The notes beneath the pieces were generated by a model. The model saw only the letters and a list, made by a program, of their open reading frames with translations. It was not told where the DNA came from and ran no database searches. 64,000 nucleotides of DNA, taken from assembly GCF_001468085.1 (NCBI RefSeq), contig NZ_LNZB01000006.1, positions 124,001-188,000 of the forward strand, read 5' to 3'. Positions 1 through 9,344 of this stretch are shown in pieces (positions within the stretch are counted from its first letter, which is position 1; every line of letters starts with the position of its first letter). The translations under genes were made by a program, and so were the position numbers. The stretch is from Legionella waltersii (lineage in GTDB: Bacteria > Pseudomonadota > Gammaproteobacteria > Legionellales > Legionellaceae).

Positions 1-576
1 ATGCCTATCCTGTTCTTATTGATTATTTTATTTTCTGGCCAACTGTTTTCAGCAAATAAACAGAATTTAGCATTCAGAAGTTTTTGGCATCCTACATACT
101 TAGGAGAACGTTTAGATTACTGCACTTTGGATGGAAAAGAGTGTGGCAAGGCGGTAGCTAATCAATATTGCCAAATGTTGGGGTATGATTACGCCACTCA
201 AAATGTGATAGCTTATAACGTTGGTTTAACCCATTTTTTAAAAAGCAGAGCTCAGTGCAAAGGATGGAGATGCAATGGTTTTATGGCCATTTCTTGCGCA
301 ATGGGGATTTCCCATCAGCCACCAAAACCCTACCATTATCGAGAAAAACGTTTCGCAGTTCCGCGCTTCAACGATTATCGCATAGATTGGTGTTACGAAT
401 TGAATAAAGGATGTGGTAAAAGGGCGGCTAATTCATTTTGCAGCAGAATGGGATATATGCAAGCTAAGTCATTTGTTAAACAAGCTCAAGTGAGTGCTAC
501 TAAGACCATTGGAAGTCAGGAACTCTGTTTTGGTGAACGTTGCAATGCTTTTCAAATGATAATTTGTTCGAGGTAA
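1..576 (+). CDS. Cys-rich secreted protein with two tandem repeats
   Basis: Not a family I can name. The first ~18 residues form a short hydrophobic signal peptide ending near FSA, so export is likely. The mature part holds two clear copies of one unit. The first (about residues 41-98) begins with C and CGKAVANQYC and ends with RCNGFMAISC. The second (about 132-190) begins with CGKRAANSFC and ends with RCNAFQMIIC. Each unit keeps at least five cysteines in the same order, suggesting disulfide-bonded domains in the periplasm or outside the cell. The ATG is at the very edge of the window, so an upstream start cannot be excluded, although the signal peptide immediately after it supports this one. 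It lies 121 bases ahead of fleQ and appears separately transcribed. Confidence 0.75.
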   Translation: MPILFLLIILFSGQLFSANKQNLAFRSFWHPTYLGERLDYCTLDGKECGKAVANQYCQMLGYDYATQNVIAYNVGLTHFLKSRAQCKGWRCNGFMAISCAMGISHQPPKPYHYREKRFAVPRFNDYRIDWCYELNKGCGKRAANSFCSRMGYMQAKSFVKQAQVSATKTIGSQELCFGERCNAFQMIICSR

Positions 577-633
577 TTTATTTGATTAATCTGTATATTT
601 TTATGGCATAATCATTTGGGTTCTGACAATAAT

Positions 634-663
634 TTGACAGCACTTAGGTGATTGACCGATACT
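634..663 (+). promoter_or_regulatory. Putative sigma-70 promoter of fleQ
   Basis: A perfect TTGACA -35 box at 634-639 is followed after 18 bases by GATACT (658-663, 4 of 6 matches to the -10 consensus). The fleQ ATG is 35 bases further on, with an AAGGA ribosome site at about 686-690. This is sequence matching only; no start site is known. Confidence 0.5.
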
Positions 664-697
664 TATAACTATAAAGCTCAAGCTTAAGGATAGGTAT

Positions 698-2119
698 ATG
701 AGTAGCAATGATAGGATATACATCATCGACGATAACGCAGATCGTTGCGCCAAACTCAAAGTAATATTCGATTTTACAGGTCATTCATGCACTACAGTTG
801 AATATGATAATTGGCAACTAATTACCAATCCTAACCCAGATGTTATAGTCCTTGGGGCTAGTAAATCAATAGAAAGAACCTTAGACGAGCTAGATCTCTT
901 ATCCAAACATTTTTCAAAGATTCCTATTTTAGTTGTTGACGTAGAATTAAACCCACATCAATGCGTTGATCGCAATGTTGTGGACTGTTTAAAATTCCCA
1001 TTTAATTATGCAAAAATGCTTGAATCCCTACATCGGTGCCAAATTGCAAAGGAAGCGGTGAAGTTCATTAACGCTGGATCACATAAGACCCCACTTTTTC
1101 GCAGTTTGGTGGGTAATAGTGAGAGTATTCGGAATGTACGTCGATTGATTGAACAAGTTGCTGATACGGAAGCGAGTGTTTTAATTTTGGGAGAGTCTGG
1201 CACTGGTAAAGAAGTGGTGGCAAGAAATATTCATGCCTTATCCTCAAGGTCAAATAAGCCATTTGTTCCAATCAACTGTGGTGCTATTCCTGGGGAATTA
1301 CTGGAAAGCGAGCTATTTGGGCATGAGAAAGGAGCCTTTACTGGTGCTATTACTTCAAGGCAAGGGCGCTTTGAACTTGCCAATGGTGGAACTTTATTTC
1401 TGGACGAAATAGGGGATATGCCTTTGGCAATGCAGGTAAAATTATTAAGAGTATTGCAAGAGCGTTGTTTTGAAAGAGTAGGATCCAATAAGAGCATTGA
1501 TGTTAATGTACGAGTGATTGCTGCAACACATAGAAACTTAGAAGTTGCCATTCAAGAAGGAAAATTTAGAGAAGATTTATTTTACAGACTCAATGTATTT
1601 CCAATAGAGATGCCTCCATTGAGGATCAGAAATACCGATATTCCTTTGCTGTTTAATGAACTAATTTCAAGGATTGAAGGGGAAGGAAGACCTGCAGTAC
1701 GCTTAATGCCCGATGCTATGGATGTTTTAACTCAATATAGCTGGCCAGGTAATGTTAGAGAACTTGCTAATTTGGTTGAAAGATTATCTATTCTCTATCC
1801 AAATGGAATTGTGTGCAAAAATGATTTGCCACGGCGTTTCCAAGGAGAGTACAAATCTTCTTATGTTGAATCAAGTCAAGCAGGAATAGAGCGTGATGCT
1901 CTCTTAGAAATTACTAAACAAGAACCCGTGACAAGTGCTGAAGGTATTGATTTGAAGGAACACTTAGTGAGAACAGAGCTCGCATTAATTAGCCAGGCTC
2001 TAGACGAATCTGATTGGGTGGTGGCACATGCTGCGAGTTATTTAAATATGCGGAGAACTACCTTGGTTGAAAAAATGCGAAAATATGGATTAAATAGGCC
2101 AGAACGGGTTGAAAGGTAG
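698..2119 (+). CDS. fleQ: Sigma-54-dependent flagellar master regulator FleQ
   Basis: An enhancer-binding AAA+ activator that works with RpoN on flagellar promoters. A degenerate receiver-like N-terminal domain (about 1-120) comes first. The AAA+ domain follows, with Walker A GESGTGKE near residue 165, the sigma-54 contact loop GAFTGA near 211, and Walker B FLDE near 233. A Fis-type helix-turn-helix ends the protein (AASYLNMRRTTLVEKM, about 440-465). The length of 473 aa suits FleQ (about 475-490). In Pseudomonas, FleQ binds c-di-GMP through the AAA+ domain; whether that holds here is inference. flgN, flgM and flgA lie at the other end of the window and are plausible members of the same programme. 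NtrC-like relatives are excluded mainly by the FleQ-like N-terminus. Confidence 0.9.
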   Translation: MSSNDRIYIIDDNADRCAKLKVIFDFTGHSCTTVEYDNWQLITNPNPDVIVLGASKSIERTLDELDLLSKHFSKIPILVVDVELNPHQCVDRNVVDCLKFPFNYAKMLESLHRCQIAKEAVKFINAGSHKTPLFRSLVGNSESIRNVRRLIEQVADTEASVLILGESGTGKEVVARNIHALSSRSNKPFVPINCGAIPGELLESELFGHEKGAFTGAITSRQGRFELANGGTLFLDEIGDMPLAMQVKLLRVLQERCFERVGSNKSIDVNVRVIAATHRNLEVAIQEGKFREDLFYRLNVFPIEMPPLRIRNTDIPLLFNELISRIEGEGRPAVRLMPDAMDVLTQYSWPGNVRELANLVERLSILYPNGIVCKNDLPRRFQGEYKSSYVESSQAGIERDALLEITKQEPVTSAEGIDLKEHLVRTELALISQALDESDWVVAHAASYLNMRRTTLVEKMRKYGLNRPERVER

Positions 2120-2149
2120 GTAAATTGCAATAATACTTTTACCTACCTT
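2113..2149. terminator. Symmetric hairpin at the 3' end of fleQ
   Basis: AAGGTAGGTAAA at 2113-2124 is repeated as its exact reverse complement at 2138-2149, with a 13-base loop. The left arm includes the fleQ stop codon. It sits between convergent genes and could end transcription from both sides, though the T-run is poor on either strand. Confidence 0.5.
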
Positions 2150-2170
2150 CTTAATAAAGCACCAAGATTT

Positions 2171-2398
2171 TTATTCTTTTGATTCTGTGTCTGATTTTTT
2201 CACTTCTTCGTTTTCTTTTGGTGCTGGTTCAGCAGTCTTAGCTTCAGTACTTACTGTTGCAGGTGGATTCTCTTGAGCCCTTTTATCCTTATAGTCCTTA
2301 ATGATCTCGTTCACGCTGGTTTTGATGCCGTTAAATAATTTAGCAGTCATTGAGCCTAGTTCTTTAAGATCAGGCAATTTCGATTTGAAATCACTCAT
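2171..2398 (-). CDS. Small charged protein of unknown function
   Basis: A 75-residue, strongly charged protein with no signal peptide. The N-terminal half (about 1-45) could form an amphipathic helix (LKELGSMTAKLFNGIKTSVN). The C-terminal half is rich in Glu, Lys, Pro and Ala and looks disordered. The start is well supported by an AAGGAG site 7-8 bases before the ATG on the minus strand. It lies between fleQ (convergent) and sohB (upstream on the same strand), with 111 bases to sohB. No motif reveals a function. Coding status rests on the good ribosome site, low-complexity but protein-like composition, and tight fit between genes. Confidence 0.65.
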   Translation of the reverse strand: MSDFKSKLPDLKELGSMTAKLFNGIKTSVNEIIKDYKDKRAQENPPATVSTEAKTAEPAPKENEEVKKSDTESKE

Positions 2399-2509
2399 CT
2401 CTTACTCCTTTAGTAGTTCTATTTATAAATTATATATAAAAAATAAGGAAATGCCATCAGTTCATCTCCAAGACCAATGATTACCAATTAAATATTCATT
2501 TAAACTTAA

Positions 2510-3445
2510 TCATGCCCAAGGATGGAGTAATTTCATTGCCGGTTTCATTAACTTACTCACCACGGATGCCTTAGCATGAACTTTTATTTTATAGGCATTA
2601 TGAGTGGCCATTTTTTCGATGAGATAGTCATCGCTTGTTGATAGTTGATCGACTAGTCGAAGTTCAAATGCGTCTTTAGCGAGCCAATGTTCTCCGGTTG
2701 CAACTTCATCGATATCGATTTGTTCACGGTTTTTAAGTACAAACTCCCTAAATGCAGCATGTATTTTCTCAAGATCTTCTTGGAATTTTTGTCGACCTTT
2801 TTCAGTGTTTTCACCAAATAAGGTTAAAGTGCGTTTATATTCGCCAGCGGTTAGTAGCTCTATATCAATATTGTTGCCTTTAAGCCAGCGATGGAAATTA
2901 GGGATTTGTGCAACCACTCCAATGGATCCAATGATAGCAAAGGGAGCAGCTATGATTTTATTAGCTACACAAGCCATAAGATAGCCACCACTGGCTGCAA
3001 CCTTATCAATACTTACAGTCAATGGGATGTTTTTATCGCGAATACGTTGCAATTGAGACGCAGCCAGTCCATATCCATTCACTGATCCACCTGGGCTTTC
3101 TAATCGAATGAGGATCTCATCCTCTGGCTTTGCAACAGTAAGAATGGAGGTTATCTCTTCACGCAATTGCTCTGCCTGGCTGGCTTTAATATCACCATGA
3201 AAATCAATAACATAAAGTGTGGGTGGCTTAGTTTTTTCTTTTTTCTTTTTGCTTGGCTTTTTACCTAGAATTTCTTTATTCATATGACCATTGAGATGTT
3301 CATACTCTTCATTTAGATGAGTAATCTCTAATTTCGGTTTTGTTTTTTTGCTGATCGAAAAAGAACCCGCTAAGAGGAAAAGCATAGCAAAGACAATGGT
3401 TAAGGACTTTAGAAGAAACATCCCATATTCACTAAGAAATTCCAT
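2510..3445 (-). CDS. sohB: SohB-like S49 inner-membrane serine protease
   Basis: A peptidase of the SppA/SohB (S49) family, which cleaves membrane-associated peptides using a Ser-Lys dyad on the periplasmic side. A hydrophobic anchor spans about residues 9-30. A highly basic stretch (KPSKKKKEKTK, about 62-73) follows, and then the protease domain. The segment SPGGSVNGYG forms the oxyanion region. The nucleophile is probably the Ser in AASGGYLMAC (about 152), and the Lys lies in GEYKRTLTLFG (about 203). The length of 311 aa is close to SohB (about 349 in E. coli) and far shorter than the double-domain SppA. It is divergent from the ccm operon, from which it is separated by 261 bases without another gene. 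Confidence 0.88.
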   Translation of the reverse strand: MEFLSEYGMFLLKSLTIVFAMLFLLAGSFSISKKTKPKLEITHLNEEYEHLNGHMNKEILGKKPSKKKKEKTKPPTLYVIDFHGDIKASQAEQLREEITSILTVAKPEDEILIRLESPGGSVNGYGLAASQLQRIRDKNIPLTVSIDKVAASGGYLMACVANKIIAAPFAIIGSIGVVAQIPNFHRWLKGNNIDIELLTAGEYKRTLTLFGENTEKGRQKFQEDLEKIHAAFREFVLKNREQIDIDEVATGEHWLAKDAFELRLVDQLSTSDDYLIEKMATHNAYKIKVHAKASVVSKLMKPAMKLLHPWA

Positions 3446-3706
3446 AATATACCTTATAAAAAATAAAAGAGATTATGGCTCTCCAAAGATTGCTTCGCAA
3501 GTCTTGGTAAGGTTTTATTATTAGGGAAGGAGAGGATTATGGCGTTCTGCTTTTACTTTTCTCCATTATTCAACAGATCCAAGGCTTTCTCAATGTTATG
3601 TTTTAGAAATAACTTATTGAAAGAATCAATCTCTATTAAACAAGTTTTGGATTTGTTGCAGGTCCTGCTATAGTAAGACACTTTTTAACCGGGTATACAA
3701 TGGCCT

Positions 3707-4309
3707 ATGCTGGATGTTATTGAGCTCAACTTTGATTATCAAGACAAGCCTCTACTCAGGAATGTTTCCTTTCAACTACCCGCTGGCGGACTATTGCATT
3801 TGCGAGGAGCCAATGGGGCTGGCAAAACTACTTTACTTAAATTAATTTCTGGATTGCATCAGCCTGAGTCAGGAAAGATTTTTTTTTCTGGGCAACTGAT
3901 CAATGAGAGGTTGGGTGAGTATCAAAAGAATATTTGTTGGATTGGTCATAAACCTGGAATAAGTTCTTATCTTACTCTTAGAGAAAATTGTCTCTTTGAT
4001 ATGCATTATTATCAATCACCATTAAATGTTCTTGAGCTGAGTACGGTGTTTAAGTTAGACGATTATTTGCATACACCATGCAGTATTCTCTCTGCAGGTC
4101 AAAAAAGACAGGTCGCTTTATTGCGTTTATGGATGACAACTGCAAAATTGTGGCTTCTGGATGAACCATTTGTAGCTCTAGATGATAATTCTTTAAAGAT
4201 CCTGATGCATAAAATTCAGGAGCACCGTGAGCAAGGAGGCGCTGTATTGGTGACCTCTCATCAAGAGTTACCTTTAGAGAGCGTTCAATATGAGGAATAT
4301 TATCTATGA
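3707..4309 (+). CDS. ccmA: Heme export ATP-binding protein CcmA
   Basis: The ATPase of the CcmAB(CD) ABC complex that releases holo-CcmE during cytochrome c maturation. Walker A is GANGAGKTT (about 34-42), the ABC signature is LSAGQKRQ (about 126-133) and Walker B with D-loop is LWLLDEPFVALD (about 147-158). The length of 200 aa is normal. The chosen ATG (MLDVIEL) fits the family start. Another ATG seven bases earlier is in a different frame, and the ribosome site is weak. Its last codons overlap ccmB in ATGA fashion, so the two are probably translationally coupled. It is the first gene of a nine-gene ccm set. Confidence 0.93.
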   Translation: MLDVIELNFDYQDKPLLRNVSFQLPAGGLLHLRGANGAGKTTLLKLISGLHQPESGKIFFSGQLINERLGEYQKNICWIGHKPGISSYLTLRENCLFDMHYYQSPLNVLELSTVFKLDDYLHTPCSILSAGQKRQVALLRLWMTTAKLWLLDEPFVALDDNSLKILMHKIQEHREQGGAVLVTSHQELPLESVQYEEYYL

Positions 4310-4977
4310 CCTCATTATTTTTTAGTCAATTAAAGCGTGAATTCCTCATTCAGATGCGACAAGTCAGAAATGTTATCAACACCTGTTTGTTTTTTTTAAT
4401 GATACTCTTTATTTTTCCGATGACTTTAAAACCTGATATTCAGCTGTTGCAGTTGGTTGCACCTGGTTTAGTTTGGATGGCAATGTTGTTATCGCTGTTG
4501 ATGTCCTCTGAACGTTTATTTCAGCAGGATCATGATCAAGGAATTATTGAGCAGTGGTTGGTGAGCGGTAGATCCATAAGTGTGATTGTAACCGCCAAAG
4601 TCATTGTGCATTGGATACTTAATACAGTACCAATTATTCTCTTAACACCTATATTTGCCTTGTTATTCTCCCTCTCTTTCCAAAATGTTGTGGTATTCAT
4701 TTTAAGTATACTTTGTGGAACACCGGCTATTTTATTTTTATCTGCGTTAGCTGCTGCGTTTGGTATGGGGGGCAATCAAAAAGGCGCATTAATGGCTTTG
4801 ATATTATTGCCTTTAACGTTACCGATATTAATTTTTGGAAGTGGAGCAATGTCAATTGGTATGCAAGGTTTTCCAATCAGCGGCTACCTGGCGATATTAC
4901 TAGCAATTTCCTTGCTAGCGGTTGGGTTTTTGCCTTTTGCGATTGCAGGCGCTATTCGGGTTGGACATGCTGATTGA
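4306..4977 (+). CDS. ccmB: Heme exporter permease CcmB
   Basis: The membrane partner of CcmA. Its 223 residues contain about six hydrophobic segments (roughly 22-42, 48-68, 95-120, 125-150, 160-180 and 190-215), the CcmB pattern. The typical N-terminus FFSQLKREFLIQMR is visible, and the motif FPMTLKPD follows the first membrane span. The ATG overlaps the ccmA stop by four bases. The 153 bases before ccmC are the only sizeable gap in the operon and contain a small hairpin at 4988-5007. Confidence 0.93.
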   Translation: MTSLFFSQLKREFLIQMRQVRNVINTCLFFLMILFIFPMTLKPDIQLLQLVAPGLVWMAMLLSLLMSSERLFQQDHDQGIIEQWLVSGRSISVIVTAKVIVHWILNTVPIILLTPIFALLFSLSFQNVVVFILSILCGTPAILFLSALAAAFGMGGNQKGALMALILLPLTLPILIFGSGAMSIGMQGFPISGYLAILLAISLLAVGFLPFAIAGAIRVGHAD

Positions 4978-4987
4978 TTAAGGGGTT

Positions 4988-5007
4988 CAAATAGGTGTAC
5001 CTATTTG
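4988..5007. other. Short inverted repeat in the ccmB-ccmC gap
   Basis: CAAATAGGT at 4988-4996 and ACCTATTTG at 4999-5007 form a nine-base inverted repeat with a two-base centre. It could be a binding site, an mRNA stability hairpin or a weak attenuator within the ccm operon. It has no T-run, so a real terminator is unlikely. Confidence 0.4.
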
Positions 5008-5130
5008 GGGTTTATGCGTTCAATGAAAGCGAATTTCTTTTTTCTAGATCCACCTAATCGAGCCTCCATTTCATTGTGCAACGCTCTAAATGCATGATAA
5101 AATCTCTCTTTTTTGGTTTGATTGTTTCCT

Positions 5131-5886
5131 ATGTGGAAGTTTTTATATCAATTGGCTTCGCCCAAATTTTTTCATGCCTTTACAGGTCGAGTTCTTCCAT
5201 GGATATCTTCAACAGCTCTGTTGGCTTTAGTGATTGGTATTTGTTGGGGATTAATAGTTGCTCCAGCAGACTATCAGCAGGGAGAGGCATATCGTATCAT
5301 CTATGTCCATGTTCCCAGTGCCTTTTTATCCATGGCACTTTATGCTTGGATGGGTTTTCTCTCCATTTTGTTACTGGTTTGGCGTATTAAAATAGCGGGC
5401 ATGCTCATTCAAATCATTGCCCAACTAGGTGCATGTATGGCCTTTTTAGCTCTTGTAACTGGAAGTATTTGGGGTAAGCCTATGTGGGGTGCTTGGTGGG
5501 TATGGGATGCGCGTTTGACCTCTGAACTTGTACTTCTATTGCTTTATTTGGCAATTTTAGCTACCCACCAGTCTATTAAAAACAAGGAAGCCGGAGATAA
5601 AACGATCGCTATTCTGACTTTAGTCGGATTAATTGATTTACCCATCATTCATTATTCAGTGTATTGGTGGAATACCTTACATCAAGGGGCCACTTTATCG
5701 GCTTTTGCCAAACCTAAAATAGATGCATCAATGTTGTATCCACTGTTAATTAGTTTGCTCGGCTTTTTTCTTTATTCTCTTTGGATCATTCTTGAAAAAG
5801 CACGCAATGAAGTGCTGCTTAGAGAAAAACGCCAGTCGTGGGTAAAGCAACATATAGCGGGAGAAATGAATGCATCAGTTCCTTGA
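5131..5886 (+). CDS. ccmC: Heme handling protein CcmC
   Basis: An integral membrane protein that loads heme onto CcmE. Six membrane spans are visible. The heme-handling tryptophan-rich motif is present as WGAWWVWDARLTSE (about 116-129). I place the start at the ATG giving MWKFLYQL, which matches the usual CcmC N-terminus, and not at the in-frame TTG nine bases earlier. That gives 251 aa, the expected size. The last 17 bases overlap ccmD. Conserved His residues in periplasmic loops (for example in YVHVPSAF, about 54) are likely heme ligands by family knowledge. Confidence 0.93.
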   Translation: MWKFLYQLASPKFFHAFTGRVLPWISSTALLALVIGICWGLIVAPADYQQGEAYRIIYVHVPSAFLSMALYAWMGFLSILLLVWRIKIAGMLIQIIAQLGACMAFLALVTGSIWGKPMWGAWWVWDARLTSELVLLLLYLAILATHQSIKNKEAGDKTIAILTLVGLIDLPIIHYSVYWWNTLHQGATLSAFAKPKIDASMLYPLLISLLGFFLYSLWIILEKARNEVLLREKRQSWVKQHIAGEMNASVP

Positions 5887-6037
5887 TTGGATCGCTATGG
5901 GAGGATACTCCCTTTATGTTTGGCCAGCTTATTTTTTGGTGTATGGTATATTGCTGTTGAATGTTTTTAGAATGAAAAAACATAAATCTCGTATCTACAC
6001 TAGTTTAAAACATTGGTTTAAGAGAGAGGACACATGA
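5870..6037 (+). CDS. ccmD: CcmD, small membrane protein of heme export
   Basis: A 55-codon gene found by reading the gap between ccmC and ccmE. It begins [20 protein letters not shown], continues with a single hydrophobic span (about 15-33) and ends in a basic tail (RMKKHKSR and KHWFKRED). This is the classical CcmD pattern of Met-rich start, GGY..YVW motif, one span and positive cytoplasmic tail. Its ATG lies within the end of ccmC, and its TGA overlaps the ccmE ATG. CcmD stabilises the CcmABC-CcmE complex. Position and motif leave little doubt despite the size. Confidence 0.93.
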   Translation: MHQFLDWIAMGGYSLYVWPAYFLVYGILLLNVFRMKKHKSRIYTSLKHWFKREDT

Positions 6038-6465
6038 CATCAGCAAGGCAACGTAAACTATTGATGCTTGTGTTTTTTTTAAGCATTATATCCATCACAG
6101 CGGCTCTGGTCCTCTATGCATTGAGGCAAAACATCAGCCTTTTTTACACACCTAGTGATGCGGTCGATGGCAAAGCTCCAATGAATCAACTTATTCGCAT
6201 CGGTGGTATGGTTGAGCAAAACAGTATCCTTCGTGCACAGGAAGGATTAAACGTGCAATTTAAAATTACTGATTTCGATAAAACAATTGTTGTGACGTTC
6301 ACTGGAATTCTTCCGGATTTGTTTAGGGAGGGGCAAGGGATTGTTGCAGAAGGTGAATTAATCGATAAACAGCACTTTAAGGCCAAACAAGTTTTAGCAA
6401 AACATGATGCGAATTACATGCCCCCTCAGGTTAAATCAGCTTTAGCCAAAAAGGTGAACACATGA
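6034..6465 (+). CDS. ccmE: Heme chaperone CcmE
   Basis: A periplasmic, membrane-anchored protein that carries heme covalently. An N-terminal anchor covers about residues 8-30. The OB-fold domain follows, with the typical [12 protein letters not shown] segment. The heme-binding His is in [11 protein letters not shown], at residue 124, followed by the conserved Tyr four residues later. The length of 143 aa is close to the family mean of ~150, with a short C-terminal tail. Start and stop overlap ccmD and ccmF by four bases each, implying coupled translation. Confidence 0.95.
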   Translation: MTSARQRKLLMLVFFLSIISITAALVLYALRQNISLFYTPSDAVDGKAPMNQLIRIGGMVEQNSILRAQEGLNVQFKITDFDKTIVVTFTGILPDLFREGQGIVAEGELIDKQHFKAKQVLAKHDANYMPPQVKSALAKKVNT

Positions 6466-8414
6466 TCGGTGAATTAGGCGTTTTCTTTCTTATTTTGGCT
6501 TTAGTGTCTTCCATGCTATTAGCAACAATACCCATGTTAGGTTTGGCTTTCAAAAAAGCAGATTGGATTAGTTCAGCAAGGCACTATGTCATTTTGCAGT
6601 TTGTTTGTGTTGCTCTAACTTACCTCTGCTTGACAGCTTGTTTCATGATGGATGATTTTTCGCTTATCTACGTCATGAATAACTCGAGCGTAGTGTTACC
6701 TTGGTTTTATAAACTATGTGCTGTTTGGGGCGGACATGAGGGGTCAATGTTGCTCTGGGTTACTATCTTAAGCTTTTGGATGCTGATGATTTGCATCTAC
6801 AGCAATAGTTTAGATCAAGAAATGCTAACCCGAGTTTTGGTCGTTCTTGGTTGGCTTAGTATTGGTTTTATATTGTTTTTACTGCTAACGTCTAATCCTT
6901 TTTTACGGCAGTTTACAGTTTTAAATACTCAAGGGCGTGATTTAAACCCTTTACTTCAAGATCCTGGATTTCTATTCCATCCACCTATGCTGTATATGGG
7001 TTACGTTGGATTTTCGGTTGCCTTTGCTTTTGCTATAGCAGCCCTCTGGGCAGGTAAAGTTGAGGCAGCCTGGTCGAAATGGACAAGACCTTGGACTTTA
7101 GCTGCATGGTGTTGTTTGACAGCAGGTATAACTCTAGGAAGTTGGTGGGCTTATAGAGAGCTTGGGTGGGGTGGTTGGTGGTTTTGGGATCCCGTTGAAA
7201 ATGCATCCTTTATGCCATGGCTTGTAGGTACTGCTTTGTTGCATTCCCTTGCTGTGACTGAGCAAAGACAACAATTTAAAGCCTGGACTATGCTTCTTGC
7301 GATCACGGCATTTTCTTTAAGTTTAATTGGTACTTTTTTAGTTCGTTCAGGAGTGCTGACTTCAGTCCATGCTTTTGCAGTTGATCCACAACGTGGTATG
7401 TATATTTTATGCTTTTTATTGTTTGTTATAGGCGGCTCACTGGTTTTATTTTTATTGAGAGCGCAAACTTTACAAGTCACTAATCATCCTAAGCCATTTT
7501 CTAAAGATGGTGCTCTCCTTCTGAACAACGTGTTTTTAGTTGTTATCATGTTAACTGTCTTGATGGGTACTGTGTATCCTTTAATTATTGAAGGCTTGAG
7601 CTTAGGCAAGTTATCCGTTGGCGCCCCTTATTTTAATTCCGTATTTGTTCCGCTGATGATACCTTTGCTGTTGCTCATGGGAGTTGGGATTCATTTAAAA
7701 TGGCAAAGTGATAGTTGGAAAAAAATATACACCAAACTGAATAAACTTTTTTTGTTCAGCTATTTATTTCCGTTAGCAATTTTGTATTTTACCAGCAAGC
7801 AAATGAATTACTCAGCGCTTTTAGGTTTAAGTTTAGCGTTCTGGGTTATCTTGAGCACATTGAGCTCAGTGTTAAAGAGAGCCCGTGAAAGAGGTATTTT
7901 TGGAATAGGGCAAGCCTACTGGGGTATGGTTTTAGCACATTGTGGAGTAGCTATAACGGTAATTGGTATAGCGGTTTCTACTGCTTATGGGGTTCAAGAT
8001 GATGTAAGCATGGCGCCTGGAAAGCAAATTACATTGCAAGATTACTCCATTAAATTTGTCCATCAAAAATCCTTAAATGGTCCCAATTACAAAGGAACTC
8101 AAGCTAAGTTTGAAATTCGTTACCAAAATAAAGTGAACTACATCTATCCCGAAAAAAGAATTTACACCGTTGGGCAAATGGCTATGACTGAGTCGGCTAT
8201 CGATGTGACTGCATTTAGAGACATTTATATTGCTCTAGGTGAGCCTTTGAATGATGAAACCTGGTCAGTGCGTGTGTACTTTAAGCCCTTAATTCGTTGG
8301 ATTTGGGCAGGTGGGTTTATGATATTGGCAGGCGGGATATTTGCGCTTACTGATAGGAGATATTTTCAACGTAGAACCGTTGAGATAGCCGCTGCTCAGG
8401 GGGTGTCGGTATGA
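6462..8414 (+). CDS. ccmF: Cytochrome c heme lyase subunit CcmF
   Basis: The core of the heme ligation complex CcmFHI. A large polytopic membrane protein of 650 aa, the normal size. The diagnostic WWD domain is present as [20 protein letters not shown] (about 230-249), and the family segment [11 protein letters not shown] lies near residue 89. Conserved loop histidines (HPPMLYMG about 171; HSLAV about 261) are probable heme ligands. It overlaps ccmE and ccmG by four bases at its ends. Confidence 0.96.
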   Translation: MIGELGVFFLILALVSSMLLATIPMLGLAFKKADWISSARHYVILQFVCVALTYLCLTACFMMDDFSLIYVMNNSSVVLPWFYKLCAVWGGHEGSMLLWVTILSFWMLMICIYSNSLDQEMLTRVLVVLGWLSIGFILFLLLTSNPFLRQFTVLNTQGRDLNPLLQDPGFLFHPPMLYMGYVGFSVAFAFAIAALWAGKVEAAWSKWTRPWTLAAWCCLTAGITLGSWWAYRELGWGGWWFWDPVENASFMPWLVGTALLHSLAVTEQRQQFKAWTMLLAITAFSLSLIGTFLVRSGVLTSVHAFAVDPQRGMYILCFLLFVIGGSLVLFLLRAQTLQVTNHPKPFSKDGALLLNNVFLVVIMLTVLMGTVYPLIIEGLSLGKLSVGAPYFNSVFVPLMIPLLLLMGVGIHLKWQSDSWKKIYTKLNKLFLFSYLFPLAILYFTSKQMNYSALLGLSLAFWVILSTLSSVLKRARERGIFGIGQAYWGMVLAHCGVAITVIGIAVSTAYGVQDDVSMAPGKQITLQDYSIKFVHQKSLNGPNYKGTQAKFEIRYQNKVNYIYPEKRIYTVGQMAMTESAIDVTAFRDIYIALGEPLNDETWSVRVYFKPLIRWIWAGGFMILAGGIFALTDRRYFQRRTVEIAAAQGVSV

Positions 8415-8950
8415 AGAGGTTTGGATGGCGTAGCGTCCCGGTTCTATTATTTTTGCTGCTTTGTTTGTTTTTATGGAGAGGATTGTTCCTTAATCCACAC
8501 TACTTACCCTCAGTACAATTAGGCAAGCAATTACCACTATTTAACCTACCGCAATTAGATAAACCAAAAGTTACCTTTAGTAATGCAGAATTGAGTAATA
8601 ACGTACTTCTTCTAAACGTATGGGCTAGCTGGTGTCAAGCCTGTGTGGAGGAGCAAGTGCTTTTAATGCAACTAGCCCGGCAAGGCGTTCCTATTTATGG
8701 GTTAAATTACAAAGATGATCCTCAGCAGGCTTTGCAATGGTTGTCACAATGGGGTAATCCTTATCGTATGATTGGACAAGATAAATATGGAAAATTAGCC
8801 ATCGATTTAGGTGTTTATGGTGCTCCGGAAACTTTTGTTATAGATAAAAAAGGGGTTATACGCTATAGACAGGTTGGAATTATGACTCAAGAAATCTGGG
8901 ACAAGGATATACGCCCATTGATGCAAGAATTAGAAAAGGTGGTTTCTTGA
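8411..8950 (+). CDS. ccmG: Thiol-disulfide reductant CcmG/DsbE
   Basis: A membrane-tethered thioredoxin that keeps apocytochrome and CcmH cysteines reduced. The N-terminal anchor is at about 8-25. The active site WCQAC (Cys75 and Cys78) differs from the WCPTC of the E. coli protein but keeps both cysteines. The cis-Pro segment is YGAPETFVID (about 136-145). The acidic GVYGAPE pattern, rather than the TlpA/ResA one, and the operon position favour CcmG. The length of 179 aa is typical. It overlaps the end of ccmF by four bases. Confidence 0.94.
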   Translation: MKRFGWRSVPVLLFLLLCLFLWRGLFLNPHYLPSVQLGKQLPLFNLPQLDKPKVTFSNAELSNNVLLLNVWASWCQACVEEQVLLMQLARQGVPIYGLNYKDDPQQALQWLSQWGNPYRMIGQDKYGKLAIDLGVYGAPETFVIDKKGVIRYRQVGIMTQEIWDKDIRPLMQELEKVVS

Positions 8951-8951
8951 T

Positions 8952-9344
8952 ATGAACAAAAAATTACTTGTGGTTTTATTTAGCTGTTTATTCTCCCCCT
9001 TTCTCCTAGCGAATAGCACTTACCCTCTAGAAACAGCGAAGCAGGATGCTCAATTTCAGCATTTACTCAAGGATTTACGTTGTTTAGTGTGTCAGAATCA
9101 AGACCTAGCCGATTCAAATGCGGATTTAGCAAAAGATTTGCGCGCACAAGTTTATCAATTAGTAAAAGATGGCAAAAGTGATAATGAAATCATAGAGTAT
9201 CTTAGCTCGCGTTACGGTGACTTTATTTTGTTTAAGCCCCCTGTTAAAACAATTACATGGCTATTGTGGTATGGGCCTTTTGTCTTTTTGGCATTAGGAT
9301 TCTTCATTTTTTGGCGCACTTGTTTTAAGAGAAATTCCGTATGA
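8952..9344 (+). CDS. ccmH: Cytochrome c maturation protein CcmH
   Basis: Thiol oxidoreductase that reduces the apocytochrome CXXCH motif. A signal peptide (about 1-20) precedes the diagnostic LRCLVCQNQ motif (Cys44, Cys47) and its following helix (LADSNADLAKDLR). A C-terminal membrane span lies at about 100-120. At 130 aa this is the short form; in E. coli CcmH is fused to a TPR region, which here is the separate next gene. It starts one base after the ccmG stop. Confidence 0.95.
   Translation: MNKKLLVVLFSCLFSPFLLANSTYPLETAKQDAQFQHLLKDLRCLVCQNQDLADSNADLAKDLRAQVYQLVKDGKSDNEIIEYLSSRYGDFILFKPPVKTITWLLWYGPFVFLALGFFIFWRTCFKRNSV

Noticed and set aside
5076..5390. 104-codon frame overlapping the start of ccmC
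   Set aside because: A shadow in another frame of a clear ccmC; cysteine- and serine-rich composition typical of out-of-frame translation.
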